From Brevibacterium senegalense (GTDB lineage Bacteria; Actinomycetota; Actinomycetes; Actinomycetales; Brevibacteriaceae), in the NCBI RefSeq assembly GCF_000285835.1, contig NZ_HE978604.1, forward strand, positions 135,775-199,774: a stretch of 64,000 nt of DNA, given 5' to 3'. Shown one piece after another: positions 62,306-64,000 of this stretch. The notes below the pieces were generated by a model that saw only the letters and a list, made by a program, of their open reading frames with translations, was not told where the DNA came from and made no database searches. Made by a program: the position numbers and the translations under genes. Within the stretch, counting starts at the first letter, position 1. Every line of letters begins with the position of its first letter.

Positions 62306-64000
62306 GTCCGGCCCGCTCGCGCTCGATGTGACTGCGTGCGTGCTGCACAGCGGAGTCCATGTCCGCGAACAGGTGCTTGTGGTGCCGCAGGGAGGAGAGC
62401 ACGCCCACGGAGCGGAACAACCGCTCGTGGTCGTCCCGCACGCCCTTGATGAGCACGGTGATGCCGCGCCGCTCCAGCGACTGAGTGAGGTCGGCCAGGA
62501 CCCGAGCACCGCTCGCATCGACCAGTCCCACCTGCGACACCCGCAGGATCGCCACGGAGATCCCCCGGATCGCATTCACCTGCTCGAAGATCCGGTCCGA
62601 GGCCGTGAAGATGAGCGGTCCCTCGAAGCGGATGATGGCGATCCACTCATCACCGTCCTGGGCCTCGCCAGGCAGGTCCTCCCGCCGGACAGCCGTCGAC
62701 CGCGACATATTGCGGATCGCGACGATACCCGCCAAGACGATGCCGATGAGCACCGCGATGATGAGGTCGACGGAGACCGTGATGGCCGCCGTCACGACGA
62801 ACGCGACCGCATCCGCCCGCGTCGACCGGACGATCGAGCGCACGGTCGCGACCTGCACCATGCGAACCGCAGTCACCATGAGGACGCCGGACAGCGCCGC
62901 GAGCGGGATCGCCCCGACGGGACCCGCGGCGACGAGTACGATCGCCAGCAGCACGAGGGCGTGGACGACGACGGACACACGCGTGCGACCGCCGGCGCGC
63001 ACGTTCACCGCCGTACGCGCGATCGCACCCGTGGCGGGCATCCCGCCGAAGAAGCCGGAGCCGATGGATGCGAGGCCCTGTCCCACGAGCTCGCGGTCGG
63101 GGTCGTAGGGCCCGGTGTCCGCCAGGCCCGCCGCGACGCGGGCGGATAGCAGCGACTCGATCGCGGCCAGCGCTGCCACGGTCAGCGCGGGCAGCAGCAG
63201 GGTGCTCACGAGCGCCGGATCCATCACGGGCAGGGAGGGTGCGGGCAGTGAATGCGGCAGCGCCCCGATCCGTGCGAGCGGCGTGGGCACGAGGACGCAC
63301 AGCAGCGTTACGACGATGATGCCCACGAGGGATCCTGGGATCGCCGAGTGGAGGCGCGGCGCCAGCACCATGATGAGCGCGACGAGCACCGCGGCCCCCA
63401 CCGCCCACGGCACGTACGACCAGTCAGCGGCCATGAGTGCCTGGCCGGCTGCGACGATCGCGTTCGAGCTGTGCTCTCCCGGCTCGACCGTCGCACCCGA
63501 GAAGAGTGCCGGTACCTGCTGCATGAAGATGATGACCGCGATCCCCAGGGTGAAGCCCTCGATGACCGGCCACGGGATGAAGGACACGGAGCGTCCCAGC
63601 CGCAGGGCCCCGGCGATGAGCACCATGAGGCCCGCCAGGAGGCTCACCGTCGCAACCGCTGCGACGCCGTGCTGCGCGACGATCGGCAGCAGCACGACGA
63701 CCATCGCCCCGGTGGGCCCGGAGACCTGCACGTTCGAGCCGCCGAAGACGGCGGCGATGATGCCGGCGACGATCGCGGTGATGAGCCCGGCCTCGGCGCT
63801 CACGCCCGAGCTGACACCGAAGCCCAGGGCCAGCGGCAGCGCGACGATGCCCACGGTGACACCGGCGACCAGGTCGGACCGCCAGGTGGAGCGCAGCGAG
63901 CGGTAGTCGCGCCATGACGGCAGGAGGCGGCGGGCCTCGGCGGCGGCACCGCGCAGGCGGTCGGCGAGACGGGGAGCGGAGGTCAGGGCGGTGTCAGCGG
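62289..64000 (-). CDS. SulP-family anion transporter with STAS domain (5' end outside window)
   Basis: About 570 codons are visible and the frame enters from the right edge without a start. A cytoplasmic N-terminus (SWRDYRSLRSTWRSDLVAG) is followed by roughly 12-14 membrane helices with SulP landmarks: VSGPTGAMVVVLLP and SGFFGGMPATGAIARTAVN. A cytoplasmic STAS domain begins near 62.6 kb (LIFTASDRIFEQVNAI, VDASGARVLADL). Members carry sulfate, bicarbonate or dicarboxylates. An internal GTG at 63854 is not the true start, since conserved sequence lies upstream of it. Confidence 0.9.
   Translation of the reverse strand, partial: ADTALTSAPRLADRLRGAAAEARRLLPSWRDYRSLRSTWRSDLVAGVTVGIVALPLALGFGVSSGVSAEAGLITAIVAGIIAAVFGGSNVQVSGPTGAMVVVLLPIVAQHGVAAVATVSLLAGLMVLIAGALRLGRSVSFIPWPVIEGFTLGIAVIIFMQQVPALFSGATVEPGEHSSNAIVAAGQALMAADWSYVPWAVGAAVLVALIMVLAPRLHSAIPGSLVGIIVVTLLCVLVPTPLARIGALPHSLPAPSLPVMDPALVSTLLLPALTVAALAAIESLLSARVAAGLADTGPYDPDRELVGQGLASIGSGFFGGMPATGAIARTAVNVRAGGRTRVSVVVHALVLLAIVLVAAGPVGAIPLAALSGVLMVTAVRMVQVATVRSIVRSTRADAVAFVVTAAITVSVDLIIAVLIGIVLAGIVAIRNMSRSTAVRREDLPGEAQDGDEWIAIIRFEGPLIFTASDRIFEQVNAIRGISVAILRVSQVGLVDASGARVLADLTQSLERRGITVLIKGVRDDHERLFRSVGVLSSLRHHKHLFADMDSAVQHARSHIERERAGRGQAG

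Overview
The window is GC-rich chromosomal DNA from an actinobacterium. Mca implies mycothiol use, the WhiB protein is WhiB1-type, and there is a 180-kDa-class NAD-glutamate dehydrogenase and a PdtaS-type histidine kinase. The WhiB1 sequence closely resembles Micrococcales (Arthrobacter-like) WhiB1, so that order is the best guess; the genus is not settled. No tRNA, rRNA, CRISPR array or complete insertion sequence was seen.

Layout. (1) 0-4.2 kb: an edge-truncated membrane gene, a BldC-like regulator, and a coupled trio of SAF-domain (CpaB-like) protein, CpaE/Ssd-like ATPase and DUF6912 protein, facing a DUF2505 gene. (2) 4.3-18.7 kb: gdh and pdtaS, whiB1, a gamma-carbonic-anhydrase-like protein, LpdA-type quinone reductase, acyl-CoA carboxylase alpha chain, Maf, a degenerate SGNH protein and an AI-2E-type membrane protein. 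(3) 18.8-50.1 kb: a core block whose order (greA, DUF4307, mca, small membrane protein, hemolysin III, uppS, phoH, fumC, glpX, DUF4245, xseB/xseA, ispH, ychF) parallels M. tuberculosis Rv1080c-Rv1112 as I remember it. Inserted between xseA and ispH are two lineage-specific operons: a five-gene envelope-glycan-like cluster (31-38.9 kb: predicted glycosyltransferase, fused double GT4 glycosyltransferase, ABC exporter, two APH-fold kinases) and an RpiR-regulated ABC importer with a coupled histidine phosphatase (39-45 kb). An arylsulfotransferase-family lipoprotein and rmuC follow ispH. (4) 50.1-57 kb: a patchwork accessory region with a cold-shock gene altered at its 3' end, rpiB, a truncated enoyl-CoA hydratase, two secreted-protein genes (one truncated), a truncated LysE exporter, an Lrp regulator, a frameshifted GNAT gene and a HigBA toxin-antitoxin pair. 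(5) 57-61.7 kb: a c-di-GMP module (MASE1-PAS-GGDEF-EAL protein split by a frameshift) coupled to a membrane glycosyltransferase and a small membrane protein, suggesting exopolysaccharide synthesis. (6) 61.8-64 kb: ytoQ and a SulP transporter running off the edge.

How it works together. The core parts are housekeeping (central carbon, isoprenoid, mycothiol, DNA repair). The candidate new biology is the 31-38.9 kb glycan operon, preceded by three 11-nt direct repeats resembling a PhoP box, and the 39-45 kb RpiR/ABC/phosphatase operon, which by analogy with AfuABC may import a phosphorylated sugar. Thirteen genes show a -10-like hexamer ending 6-8 nt before the start codon with no usual ribosome-binding site, so leaderless transcription looks common. 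The accessory segment stands out by encoding Leu-Gly and Val-Gly pairs with CTC/GTC, where the core sample I counted uses CTG/GTG.
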